Shown here: positions 9,557-16,807 of the stretch, piece by piece
How positions within the stretch are numbered: the stretch's first letter is position 1
Layout of the letters: each line of letters opens with the position of its first letter
NCBI GenBank assembly: GCA_002421865.1
Contig: DISE01000116.1
Span: 1-25,129 of the forward strand
Source: Castellaniella sp. UBA6218
GTDB lineage: Bacteria; Pseudomonadota; Gammaproteobacteria; Burkholderiales; Burkholderiaceae_B
DNA length: 25,129 bases
Direction: 5' to 3'
Translations under genes and position numbers: made by a program
The notes under the pieces: generated by a model
Seen by the model: the letters and a program-made list of their open reading frames with translations, nothing else
The model's database searches: none
Told to the model about the DNA's origin: nothing

Positions 9557-10663
9557 ATGAAGATCCTCTACACCAACTTCCACCCCCGTAACGGCGGCGG
9601 CCATGCCACCTACGTCGTCAACCTGGCACGCTCCTTCCAGGGTGAGCACCAGGTGACGGTGGCGACGCCCGGCACCAGCCGCCTGTTCGAACAGGCCGGC
9701 CGGATTCCGGGGGTGCGTTGCGTGGATGCGTCCTTCAGCACGCGTCCGGGGCCGATGCTGGCCGAGGTTGCACGCCTGCGACGCCTGCTGCGCGAGGGCG
9801 GTTTCGACCTGGTTCACGTGAACGGATCGGCCGACCATCGTCAGGCGATGCTGGCCCGTGTCGGCCTGCGCCACCCGCCGCGCATCGTCTGGACCAAGCA
9901 CAACACCGTGACGGTGCGGGGCTTCGGCCACTGGCTGAGGGCGCGTTTCGGCACGGACGGAGCGATCGGCGTGTGCGATCACGTGAGCAGCCTGCTGCGT
10001 GACTCGGCGTACCGGGGGCACCCGGTCTGTACAGTCCGCCTCGGGATGGACACGGAAGTGTTCCGGCCGGCGACGGCCGACGAGTCGCGCCAGGCCCGGC
10101 TGGCATTGTTGGGCGAGATGCCGCCGGGGACGCTGGTGCTCGGCAGCGTGGGAGGCACCGACCGGGCCAAGGGATGGATGACGCTCGTGCTGGCGCTCGC
10201 CCGCCTGCCGCGTCCGGACCGCGACAGGTTCCGGTTGCTGGTGGCCGGCGACCCGCCCAGAGGGACCTTGCGGCAGGAAGTCGAGGCGCTGGGCATGGCG
10301 CCCTGGGTCGTGTTTCCCGGCCTGGTTCCCGACCCACGCCGGATCCTGGCCGCCAGTGACATCGGTTTCGTGGTGTCGTTCCAGGAGGCGGGCTCCTACG
10401 CCGCCTGTGAATCCCTGGCGATGGGCCTGCCGACGCTGGTGTCGGACGCGGGCGGCCTGCCCGAGCTGGTGCGCGACGGCATCGATGGCTGGGTCGTCCC
10501 GGCCGGCGACGTGGACGCAGCCGAGGCCTGGCTGCGGGACCGCCTGGCGCAGCCGTTCCCTTCCGACATGCCCGCCGCCGCCCGCGCCCGGGCGCAGGAA
10601 TGCTTCTCCATGCCGGTGTTCGCGGAACGGACCCTGGCGTTCTACCGGCAGGTCTGCGCGTGA
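9557..10663 (+). CDS. Glycosyltransferase family 4 (GT-B), second copy
   Basis: Predicted GT4 glycosyltransferase of 368 residues, no signal peptide. The N-terminal domain opens MKILYTNFHPRNGGGHATYV, with the glycine-rich acceptor-domain loop. The donor domain has GSVGGTDRAKGW near 197-207, then VVFPGLVPD and the EX7E pair E277...E285, followed by GLPTLVSDAGG. It starts four bases after the preceding GT2 stop with no good ribosome-binding site, so translation by coupling is likely. The next gene is 27 bases downstream and has its own -10-like box. Probable role is addition of one core or outer-core sugar; the sugar is not predictable. Confidence 0.9.
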   Translation: MKILYTNFHPRNGGGHATYVVNLARSFQGEHQVTVATPGTSRLFEQAGRIPGVRCVDASFSTRPGPMLAEVARLRRLLREGGFDLVHVNGSADHRQAMLARVGLRHPPRIVWTKHNTVTVRGFGHWLRARFGTDGAIGVCDHVSSLLRDSAYRGHPVCTVRLGMDTEVFRPATADESRQARLALLGEMPPGTLVLGSVGGTDRAKGWMTLVLALARLPRPDRDRFRLLVAGDPPRGTLRQEVEALGMAPWVVFPGLVPDPRRILAASDIGFVVSFQEAGSYAACESLAMGLPTLVSDAGGLPELVRDGIDGWVVPAGDVDAAEAWLRDRLAQPFPSDMPAAARARAQECFSMPVFAERTLAFYRQVCA

Positions 10664-10678
10664 TGCCGGCCCGGCCGA

Positions 10679-10684
10679 TATAAT
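10679..10684 (+). promoter_or_regulatory. Candidate internal -10 box (TATAAT)
   Basis: A perfect TATAAT lies in the 27-base gap between the second GT4 gene and the second deacetylase gene, only 6 bases before the ATG. No clear -35 box is seen. The arrangement resembles the one before dnaE (GATACAATCC there, GATATAATCC here). It could give an internal, nearly leaderless transcript for the last two cluster genes. Confidence 0.4.
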
Positions 10685-10690
10685 CCGTTC

Positions 10691-11434
10691 ATGATTCCCA
10701 TCCTCATGTACCACCAGATCGGGGAACCCGGCCCGCGCGGTACGCCCTACCGGGGCCTGACCGTACATCCCCGGGATTTCCGGTGCCAGATGCTGTGGCT
10801 GCGGCGTCTGGGCTACCGGGGCTTGTCGATGTCCCGGCTTGGGCCCTATCTGCGGGGTGAAAAGCAGGGCAAGGTCGTCGGCATCACCTTCGACGATGGC
10901 TATGCCAACGTGCTCGAGCACGCGGTGCCGGTGCTCGAGGAATGCGGCTTCGAGGCCACCAACTACTTCGTCGTCCGCCAACTGGGCGGCAGCAACGTCT
11001 GGGACGCCGACGAAGGCGTCCCCCCCGCGCCGCTCATGGACGCCGACGGAATGCGGGCCTGGGCCGCCGCCGGTCACGAGGTCGGTTCGCATACCTTGAA
11101 CCATCCCGTCCTGCCGCGCATTTCGCCGGAACTGGCCATCAATGAAATCCGCGATTCGCGCGACGCGCTGGAGCAGATCGCGGGGGTCCCGGTGCGGGCT
11201 TTCTGCTATCCCTACGGCAAGTTCACGCCCGCCCTGGCGGACATCGTGCGCGAGGCCGGCTATGACAGCGCCACCACCACCGCGCGCGGTCTGGCGCGGC
11301 TGGACGACGATCCTTACGCGTTGCCACGCGTGGCCATCATGCGTTCGACCCACCTGCTGCGTTTCCTGCAGAAATGCCTGACGCAGCTCGAAGACCGGCG
11401 CCGTCGCAGGGCCGAAGCCGCCGCTCATGGCTGA
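10691..11434 (+). CDS. NodB-type polysaccharide deacetylase, cytoplasmic (second copy)
   Basis: Second CE4/NodB-fold deacetylase of the cluster, 247 residues. It opens MIPILMYHQIGEPG without a signal peptide. Motif 1 is TFDDG at 66-70, the same position as in the first copy; motif 2 is HTLNH at 134-138 (metal histidines H134 and H138); motif 3 is FCYPYG at 171-176, nearer to the family norm than the first copy. Outside these motifs the two copies differ clearly, so they are not a recent duplication and may act on different sugars or positions. It starts at ATG 10691 just after a TATAAT box and has no clear Shine-Dalgarno. It overlaps the next glycosyltransferase gene by 8 bases. The target is probably an N-acetylated sugar of the LPS core (inference). 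Confidence 0.9.
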   Translation: MIPILMYHQIGEPGPRGTPYRGLTVHPRDFRCQMLWLRRLGYRGLSMSRLGPYLRGEKQGKVVGITFDDGYANVLEHAVPVLEECGFEATNYFVVRQLGGSNVWDADEGVPPAPLMDADGMRAWAAAGHEVGSHTLNHPVLPRISPELAINEIRDSRDALEQIAGVPVRAFCYPYGKFTPALADIVREAGYDSATTTARGLARLDDDPYALPRVAIMRSTHLLRFLQKCLTQLEDRRRRRAEAAAHG

Positions 11435-12584
11435 GCCCTCATTGTCCATCGCCTTCGTCGTCGACCGTTTCGGCAACCGCTACGGCGGCGCTGAAGCCTA
11501 CGGCGTGGCGCTGATGCGGGAACTGGCCGCCGCCGGTCATCGGATCACGGTCTTCGCCCGGGAATACGACCCCGCCTGCGATCTGCGACTGCCGTTCCGG
11601 CAGATCGACGTCGGCCGGCACTGGCCCAGCTGGATCCGGGTCTGGCTGTTCGCGCGGCGTGCGGCGAGCGCCACGCGGGATGGCTATGACATCGTCCATT
11701 CCCACATGAACGGCTGGTGCGGCGACGTGGAAGTCGTGCACGTCACACCGGTGCGCTACCGCTGGCGGGTGCAGCCCATGTCCGTCGCGAGGCGCTGGCT
11801 GTCCCGTTTCAGCCCGCGGGTGCGCACCTACCTGAGCCTGGAAGCCCGGCGTGTGGCGCCGCGCCCGGGCCATCGGGTCGTCGCGGTGTCGCAGCTGATC
11901 GCGCATCAGTTGGCGCAGGCCTATGGCTCGACCCTGGCCGCGCCGGTGATCGCGCCGGGCGTGGCGCAGGCCGATCCCGTCACCGATGAGCGGCGTCGCC
12001 AGACGAGGGCACAGCTGGGGCTTCCGGCTGCCGGCACGCTATGCTTGCTGGTGGCGCGCAATCCGATGCGCAAGGGCTTGCCCACCGTGCTTCAGGCGCT
12101 CGCCGCACTGCCTGACGATGTGCTGTTGCTGGTCGTCGGCGCCAACGCGGCCTCGCGAGATTGCGTGGCCCGCGCACCCGAATCCGTGCGCGCGCGAGTG
12201 CACCTGGTGGCCGAGACCTCGCAGGTCGACCCTTATTACCAGGCGGCCGATCTGTACGTGCATCCCACCTTGAACGACAGTTTCGGCATGGCGCCGCTGG
12301 AGGCCATGTCCTTCGGCCTGCCCGTGATCCTCAGCCCCGCGCCCTGGTGCGGCTTTGCGCAGTATGTTCAGCCGGATGCCGAGGCCCTGGTGCTGGGCCA
12401 TCCGGAACGGGCGGACGAACTCGCCCTGGCCATCGGGCGGCTGCGTTCGGATGCCGCCCTGCGCGACCGGCTTCGGGCCGGCGCGCGGGACGTGCTGGCC
12501 CGCCATGCCTGGCCCGAAGTCGCACGCCGGTATCTGGAACTGTACGCGGAAATCCTGCGGGAACGTAGCGGCGGCGTGTCCTGA
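11427..12584 (+). CDS. Glycosyltransferase family 4, WaaG-like
   Basis: Predicted GT4 glycosyltransferase of 385 residues and the last gene of the plus-strand cluster. The N-terminal domain has FGNRYGGAEAYG (15-26), like the acceptor loop of WaaG-type core glycosyltransferases, and the C-terminal domain has PWCGFAQYV, resembling the CGYAxYI segment of WaaG. The donor site has RNPMRKGL (211-218). The usual EX7E is DX7E here (D284...E292), a conservative change of the first glutamate. The start overlaps the deacetylase stop by 8 bases, so coupling is likely. The stop codon faces the stop of the minus-strand DUF218 gene 52 bases away. A hexose transfer to the LPS core is a reasonable guess, not proven. 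Confidence 0.88.
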   Translation: MAEPSLSIAFVVDRFGNRYGGAEAYGVALMRELAAAGHRITVFAREYDPACDLRLPFRQIDVGRHWPSWIRVWLFARRAASATRDGYDIVHSHMNGWCGDVEVVHVTPVRYRWRVQPMSVARRWLSRFSPRVRTYLSLEARRVAPRPGHRVVAVSQLIAHQLAQAYGSTLAAPVIAPGVAQADPVTDERRRQTRAQLGLPAAGTLCLLVARNPMRKGLPTVLQALAALPDDVLLLVVGANAASRDCVARAPESVRARVHLVAETSQVDPYYQAADLYVHPTLNDSFGMAPLEAMSFGLPVILSPAPWCGFAQYVQPDAEALVLGHPERADELALAIGRLRSDAALRDRLRAGARDVLARHAWPEVARRYLELYAEILRERSGGVS

Positions 12585-12639
12585 GCCCGGGGCTCCAGCC
12601 GCAGGGGTATGGGGTGGCCGGCCCGACGGGCGGGGCTCA
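12582..12639. terminator. Convergent-gene junction with symmetric stop-codon inverted repeat
   Basis: Both convergent genes end in TGA followed by GCCC, so TGAGCCC (12582-12588) and GGGCTCA (12633-12639) can pair as a 7-bp stem around the 44-base junction. Inside lies a smaller GCCC-GAC-GGGC hairpin (12621-12631). No T tract follows on either strand, so a classical intrinsic terminator is not shown. It may be a weak bidirectional terminator or chance in GC-rich DNA. Confidence 0.25.
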
Positions 12640-13401
12640 TGCCCAGCCGCGCGCCCAGTAGACCAGCAGGCCCAGGTATTCCTTGATGATCGACCGGCTG
12701 GCGTTCAGCGCGCGCAGATCCGGCAGCCAGAACGAAAAGTCGGGGTCGCCCGGGACCACGATCTGGGGCGGCGAAGGCGCCGCGATCGGATTCAGGCCCT
12801 GGTTCTGGAAGCTGGCCATCGAACGGGGCATGTGCAGGGCGGACGTCACCAGCAGGAAGCGTTCAATGCCCCGGTCGCGCAGCAGCCGGGCCGTGAAGAC
12901 CGCGTTCTCGCGCGTGGTGTCGCTCTGGTTTTCCTTCAGGATCGACGCGGCGGGAACGCCGTCGCGCTCCAGGGCCGCAGCCATCATGGCCGCCTCGCTC
13001 TGCCCGCCGTCCAGGGCGGCTCCCGAAACGACGACCAGGGGCGCGCGGCCCGCCGCGTAGAGTTCGGCGGCCGTGTCGGTGCGCAGGATCGCCGTGTCGC
13101 GGTCGTAGGGCTCGAACCAGTTGCGTCTGCCGTTGGCGGAGTTGCCGCCCAGGACCACGATCGCCTGGGCCGTCGGCATCAGGGCCGCCGGCCTGTAGGG
13201 ATAGCGCTGTTCCAGCAGACCGCCGGCCCACAGCGAGGACGTCGGCAGGGACCAGAACAGCACCCAGGCCAGGGCGCCGGCCGACAGGATGCCGGCCGTC
13301 TTGCGCCAGCGCAGGATGAACAGGAGCAGGGCCAGCACCAGCAGGGTGACCGACAGGTTCAGGGGAATGAGCAGGTTTCCAAGAAAAGCGATGATCGTCA
13401 T
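12637..13401 (-). CDS. DUF218/ElyC-YdcF-like inner-membrane protein
   Basis: 254-residue protein with two hydrophobic N-terminal segments (about 4-28 and 36-58) followed by a DUF218 domain starting AIVVLGGN. The domain keeps the usual acidic/serine pattern (VVVSGAAL, ENQSDTTRENA, LLVTSALHMPRS). Length and topology match E. coli ElyC, which affects peptidoglycan and undecaprenyl-phosphate metabolism, better than the shorter YdcF. The exact reaction of this family is not settled. The ATG at 13401 overlaps the stop of the GT9 gene (ATGA), so the two are one transcription unit; a longer frame upstream is the shadow of that gene. Context suggests a role in envelope glycolipid assembly. Confidence 0.88.
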   Translation of the reverse strand: MTIIAFLGNLLIPLNLSVTLLVLALLLFILRWRKTAGILSAGALAWVLFWSLPTSSLWAGGLLEQRYPYRPAALMPTAQAIVVLGGNSANGRRNWFEPYDRDTAILRTDTAAELYAAGRAPLVVVSGAALDGGQSEAAMMAAALERDGVPAASILKENQSDTTRENAVFTARLLRDRGIERFLLVTSALHMPRSMASFQNQGLNPIAAPSPPQIVVPGDPDFSFWLPDLRALNASRSIIKEYLGLLVYWARGWA

Positions 13402-14375
13402 GCGGCGGGAGGCGTGTCGAGGAGGTCCAGCGCGGTGGACAGGACATCGGGAGCGGCGGGCCAGGCGTCCATGCGGCCCATGCGTACGGCCTGGTTGGAC
13501 CAGGGGCCGGTGCGGGCGGGATCGGTGACGCCGAACAGGGTGATCTGTCGGGCGCCGGCGGCGGCGCCCAGGTGCGAGACACCGGAATCGTTGCAGATCA
13601 CCAGGGCCGCGCGGCGGGTCAGGGCGGCGAAGGCGCCCAGGCCCAGCGGTGGCAGCAGCAGGGCGGTGGGGGCATTGTCGAGCGCGGCCTGGCGTTCGGA
13701 TGCGGGGGGGGACATGGCGACCGTCAGGCCGCGCGCCTGCAGGGAACGGGTCAGGCTGTCGAAACCTGGCCAGACCTTGACGCGGCCCCGGTGCAGCCCC
13801 GTCGCCGTCGGCGCGATCAGCACGAAGCCGCCGCTGGCCAGCCCCGCTTCGGCCAGCGCCCGGGCCGCCTCGTCCTCGTGGGCGGCGGCGGCCTGCCAGC
13901 GCAGTTCGTCGGCGGGTTGCGGCGGTGGTTCCGGCAGGCGCCATTGCGCCAGCGCGCGGCGGGTCAGGTGGTACCAGGATTGCACCGCGTGCAGCGGTCC
14001 GGGCGGTTTGGCGCAGGGCCAGCGCAGAATCAGGCTGCGACCATCGTCCCGGTAACCGGCGCACGGAATGCCCGCGAAACGGAACACCAGGGCGCTGGAC
14101 AGGGAGTCGGGCAGCAGCAGGCCCAGGGGCCGCCCGAGCGGCGCCTGTCGCCGCGCGTTGCGCACTGCGGCCCGGTCCGCGCGCCAGGCGCCCTTCATGG
14201 GCACGAAGCCGGCCAGCGGGTAGGCGGCCAGCAGATCCCGCGCCCAGGGTCGGGCGCAGGCTACGACGGGCAGGCCGGTGGCCAGCAGGGCTTCCAGGCT
14301 GGGCAGGCTCATGCAGACGTCGCCGACCCAGTTGGGCAGGCGGACGTACAGAGCGGGGCTGGGAGAGGGTGTCAA
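13398..14375 (-). CDS. Glycosyltransferase family 9 (ADP-heptose:LPS heptosyltransferase-like)
   Basis: 325-residue GT9 protein of the heptosyltransferase fold. It begins LYVRLPNWVGDVCMSLP, where G18-D19 correspond to the family's catalytic-loop GD, has VKVWPGFDSL near 199-208, and the donor-site signature NDSGVSHLGAAAGARQITLFG begins at 262. The family transfers heptose from ADP-heptose to the LPS inner core; some members use other sugars, so WaaC or WaaF identity is not claimed. The start is TTG at 14375: no ATG or GTG lies nearby in frame, and GGAG sits eight bases upstream. It reads divergently from msbA across 86 bases and overlaps the DUF218 gene by four bases. Confidence 0.88.
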   Translation of the reverse strand: MTPSPSPALYVRLPNWVGDVCMSLPSLEALLATGLPVVACARPWARDLLAAYPLAGFVPMKGAWRADRAAVRNARRQAPLGRPLGLLLPDSLSSALVFRFAGIPCAGYRDDGRSLILRWPCAKPPGPLHAVQSWYHLTRRALAQWRLPEPPPQPADELRWQAAAAHEDEAARALAEAGLASGGFVLIAPTATGLHRGRVKVWPGFDSLTRSLQARGLTVAMSPPASERQAALDNAPTALLLPPLGLGAFAALTRRAALVICNDSGVSHLGAAAGARQITLFGVTDPARTGPWSNQAVRMGRMDAWPAAPDVLSTALDLLDTPPAA

Positions 14376-14461
14376 CGCGGCGGCTCCGGCGCCCGCCGCG
14401 GTCCGAAGGCGCGAACGGGCTAAAATGCGTGGTTCCCAAAGTATATAAGAGAGCGTGCCGG
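14376..14461. promoter_or_regulatory. Divergent promoter region between GT9 gene and msbA
   Basis: The 86-base gap holds a -10-like TAAAAT on + at 14421-14426, about 35 bases before the msbA GTG, and a -10-like TATACT on - at 14440-14445, about 65 bases before the GT9 TTG. Neither has a strong -35 box. The two candidates face each other and are only 13 bases apart, so the two polymerases would compete. AAGAGAG at 14447-14453 is the msbA ribosome-binding site. Confidence 0.4.
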
Positions 14462-16348
14462 GTGAAGACCACCACCGATCAACCCGTGGACAGCCGCCCC
14501 GTTCGGATGGAGCTGTGGCGGCAGATCTACGTCCGTCTGGGCCGGGACTGGAAGGTCGGCCTGCTCGCCCTGGTGCTGCTCAGCATCGCCTCGGCGACGC
14601 AGCCCTTGCTGGCCGTCATCATGAAGCCCCTGCTCGACGAAGGCTTCACCGGCGCGCAGCCATCCTATATCTGGTCCATCCCCCTGGCCGTCGTCGGGCT
14701 GATGCTGCTGCGAGGCCTGTGCACCTTCGGGGGCACTTACCTGATGTCCTGGGTCGCCAACAACATGCTGCTGGCCTTGCGCCGCGACATGTTCGACCGG
14801 CTGCTGGGCATGTCCGACGCGACCTTCCGCTCCCGCGACCATGGACGGCTGCTGAACCGCTTCACCATTGACGCCGGCAACGTCAGCGGCCTGTCCACCG
14901 AGGTCATTCGCGTGATCGTGCGCGAATCGCTGACGGTCGTGGCCCTGCTGGCGGTGCTGCTGTACATGTCCTGGCAATTGACGCTGATCGTGCTGGTGAT
15001 GCTGCCGTTGTCCGTCCTCACGGGACGCTACTTCGTCCGCCGCCTGCGGCGAATCAACCGCGACACGATCAACATGAACGCGGAGCTGACCCATGTGGTC
15101 TCCGAAGGCATCGCCGGCCAGCGGGTCGTCAAGCTCTTCGACGGCTACGCGCGCGAGCGGGAACGCTTCGCCTACGTCAACGCCCGCCTCCGGCGCTTCG
15201 CCATGCGCGCGGCCAGCGCGGATTCGGCCATGTCGCCGATCTCCCAGTTCTTCGTCGCCCTGTCCGTGGCCATCGTCGTTGCCGTGGCCCTGTACCAGGC
15301 CAACCACCAGGGCCTGACAGTGGGCAGCTTCGCCGCCTTCATGGCGGCACTGGGCCAGATCTTCGATCCCCTGAAACGGCTTACCAACATCGCCGGAGCG
15401 GCCCAGCGCATGCTGATCTCGGCCGAAAGCGTCTTCGCCCTGATCGACGAACCGGTCGAGCCGGACACAGGCTCCCGGGAAATTCAGGGCCGCCTGCGCG
15501 GCGAGGTCGCCTTCGATGCCGTCACGCACCGTTTCCCCGGTGCGGTCCGGGATACCCTGGACCACGTGAAGCTCACGGTCCGGGCCGGCCAGACCGTGGC
15601 GCTGGTGGGCCGCTCGGGGAGCGGCAAGACCACGCTGGTGAACATGTTGCCGCGCTTTGTCGAGCCCACCGGCGGCCGGGTGACGATCGACGGCATCGAT
15701 GTGCGCGAGTTGCGGCTCTGCGCCTTGCGCTCGCAATTGTCCCTGGTCAGTCAGGACGTCGTCCTGTTCGACGGCACGATCGCCGAAAACGTCGCTTACG
15801 GCATGCTGGGCGAGGTGCCGGAAGACCGCATCCGCGCCGCCCTGGAGGCCGCCAGCCTGCTGGAATTCGTCGACGGCTTGCCCGATGGCATGCATACCCG
15901 GGTCGGCCGCAACGCCAGCGCGTTGTCCGGCGGCCAGCGCCAGCGCCTGGCCATCGCCCGGGCGCTCATCAAGAATGCTCCGATCCTGATTCTGGACGAA
16001 GCCACTTCCGCCCTCGACAACGAATCCGAACGTCAGGTGCAGCTTTCCCTGGAACGCCTGATGACGGGCCGCACGACGCTGGTGATCGCCCACCGCCTCA
16101 GCACCGTTCAGAATGCCGATCTCATCGTCGTCCTGGATCAGGGCCGCATCGTCGAGCAGGGCAGCCATGCCGAATTGCTGGCGGCCGACGGCCTGTATGC
16201 CGGCTTGTATCGCCTGCAGTTCCGGGAAGACGCCGAGCCCGCTCCGGACTCTTGCGTTTCGCCCGATTCCGTTGAATCCCCGCAACCCACGGCGCCTCAG
16301 GCGCCCGGCCACGCCGATGCCGGCGCGGTCCCCCGGAGAACGTCATGA
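14462..16348 (+). CDS. msbA: Lipid A export ATP-binding/permease MsbA
   Basis: Homodimeric ABC exporter that flips lipid A-core across the inner membrane. 628 residues: N-terminal membrane domain with six predicted helices (about 20-330) and a C-terminal ATPase with Walker A GRSGSGKT (383-390), signature LSGGQ (488-492), Walker B ending D512-E513 and switch H544. It is longer than E. coli MsbA (582): after the usual end near F587 there is a tail of about 41 residues rich in Pro, Ala, Ser and Asp. The start is GTG 14462, with AAGAGAG eight bases upstream; more upstream starts lie opposite the GT9 gene. It overlaps the lipoprotein gene (ATGA). The nearby LPS core cluster supports lipid A-core as substrate. 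Confidence 0.93.
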   Translation: MKTTTDQPVDSRPVRMELWRQIYVRLGRDWKVGLLALVLLSIASATQPLLAVIMKPLLDEGFTGAQPSYIWSIPLAVVGLMLLRGLCTFGGTYLMSWVANNMLLALRRDMFDRLLGMSDATFRSRDHGRLLNRFTIDAGNVSGLSTEVIRVIVRESLTVVALLAVLLYMSWQLTLIVLVMLPLSVLTGRYFVRRLRRINRDTINMNAELTHVVSEGIAGQRVVKLFDGYARERERFAYVNARLRRFAMRAASADSAMSPISQFFVALSVAIVVAVALYQANHQGLTVGSFAAFMAALGQIFDPLKRLTNIAGAAQRMLISAESVFALIDEPVEPDTGSREIQGRLRGEVAFDAVTHRFPGAVRDTLDHVKLTVRAGQTVALVGRSGSGKTTLVNMLPRFVEPTGGRVTIDGIDVRELRLCALRSQLSLVSQDVVLFDGTIAENVAYGMLGEVPEDRIRAALEAASLLEFVDGLPDGMHTRVGRNASALSGGQRQRLAIARALIKNAPILILDEATSALDNESERQVQLSLERLMTGRTTLVIAHRLSTVQNADLIVVLDQGRIVEQGSHAELLAADGLYAGLYRLQFREDAEPAPDSCVSPDSVESPQPTAPQAPGHADAGAVPRRTS

Positions 16349-16776
16349 AAACACTGTTCGCACTGGCGTCGCTGGCGGCGCTCGCCGCTTGCGCCGCGCC
16401 CGCCGGCCTGACCGTCGATCAATTGGAAACCGATCGCTATCAGGTCACCGAGCGCCGCCGCCTGCCGATCGATTTTCCTCAGGTGCAGCAGAACCTGTTC
16501 CGTCATGCGGCGGTCTGTCACGAAACCTACACTTTCGAGATGGTCCCCGGAGAATCATCTTTCGGACGCGTCGTCTATCGGCCCGAGCCTGGCGCGGGCT
16601 GGGACCGCAGCGTCGTGCTGAACCTGACGCTTCTCCATAACCGCAGCATCAACGTCAAGGCTTACAGCTATCTCGCCGGACAGATGGACCGGGTCCATCG
16701 GATGTTCACCGCCATGATGAAGCCGGACGCCTGCGAGGCGGATACCAGTTGGGAAAACAAGATGGACGGCGGCTGA
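16345..16776 (+). CDS. Small predicted outer-membrane lipoprotein
   Basis: 143-residue protein with a lipoprotein signal: MKTLFALASLAALAAC, lipobox LAAC at 13-16, so C16 would be lipidated. Residue +2 is Ala, not Asp, which suits sorting to the outer membrane. The mature part is soluble and has two more cysteines (C58, C130) that might form a disulfide in the periplasm. I do not recognise a named family. Its ATG overlaps the msbA stop (ATGA), so it is co-transcribed and probably coupled to msbA. This suggests, without proof, a link to LPS export or envelope integrity. Confidence 0.88.
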   Translation: MKTLFALASLAALAACAAPAGLTVDQLETDRYQVTERRRLPIDFPQVQQNLFRHAAVCHETYTFEMVPGESSFGRVVYRPEPGAGWDRSVVLNLTLLHNRSINVKAYSYLAGQMDRVHRMFTAMMKPDACEADTSWENKMDGG

Positions 16777-16784
16777 CGCGCGGC

Positions 16785-16807
16785 GCCCGGTCCGGCCTGG
16801 GGCTTTT
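16785..16807 (+). terminator. Possible weak terminator after the lipoprotein gene
   Basis: GCCCGG (16785-16790... read as G-CCC-GG) can pair with CC-GGGC (16796-16803) with a two-base bulge and a five-base loop, followed by TTTT at 16804-16807. The T tract runs into the stop codon of the convergent dsdA gene. It fits a weak rho-independent terminator for msbA and the lipoprotein gene. Confidence 0.35.

Noticed and set aside
12355..14055. 566-codon plus-strand frame covering the end of the WaaG-like gene and the opposite strand of the DUF218 and GT9 genes
   Set aside because: It overlaps three supported genes, has no domain and is explained by GC-rich frame openness.
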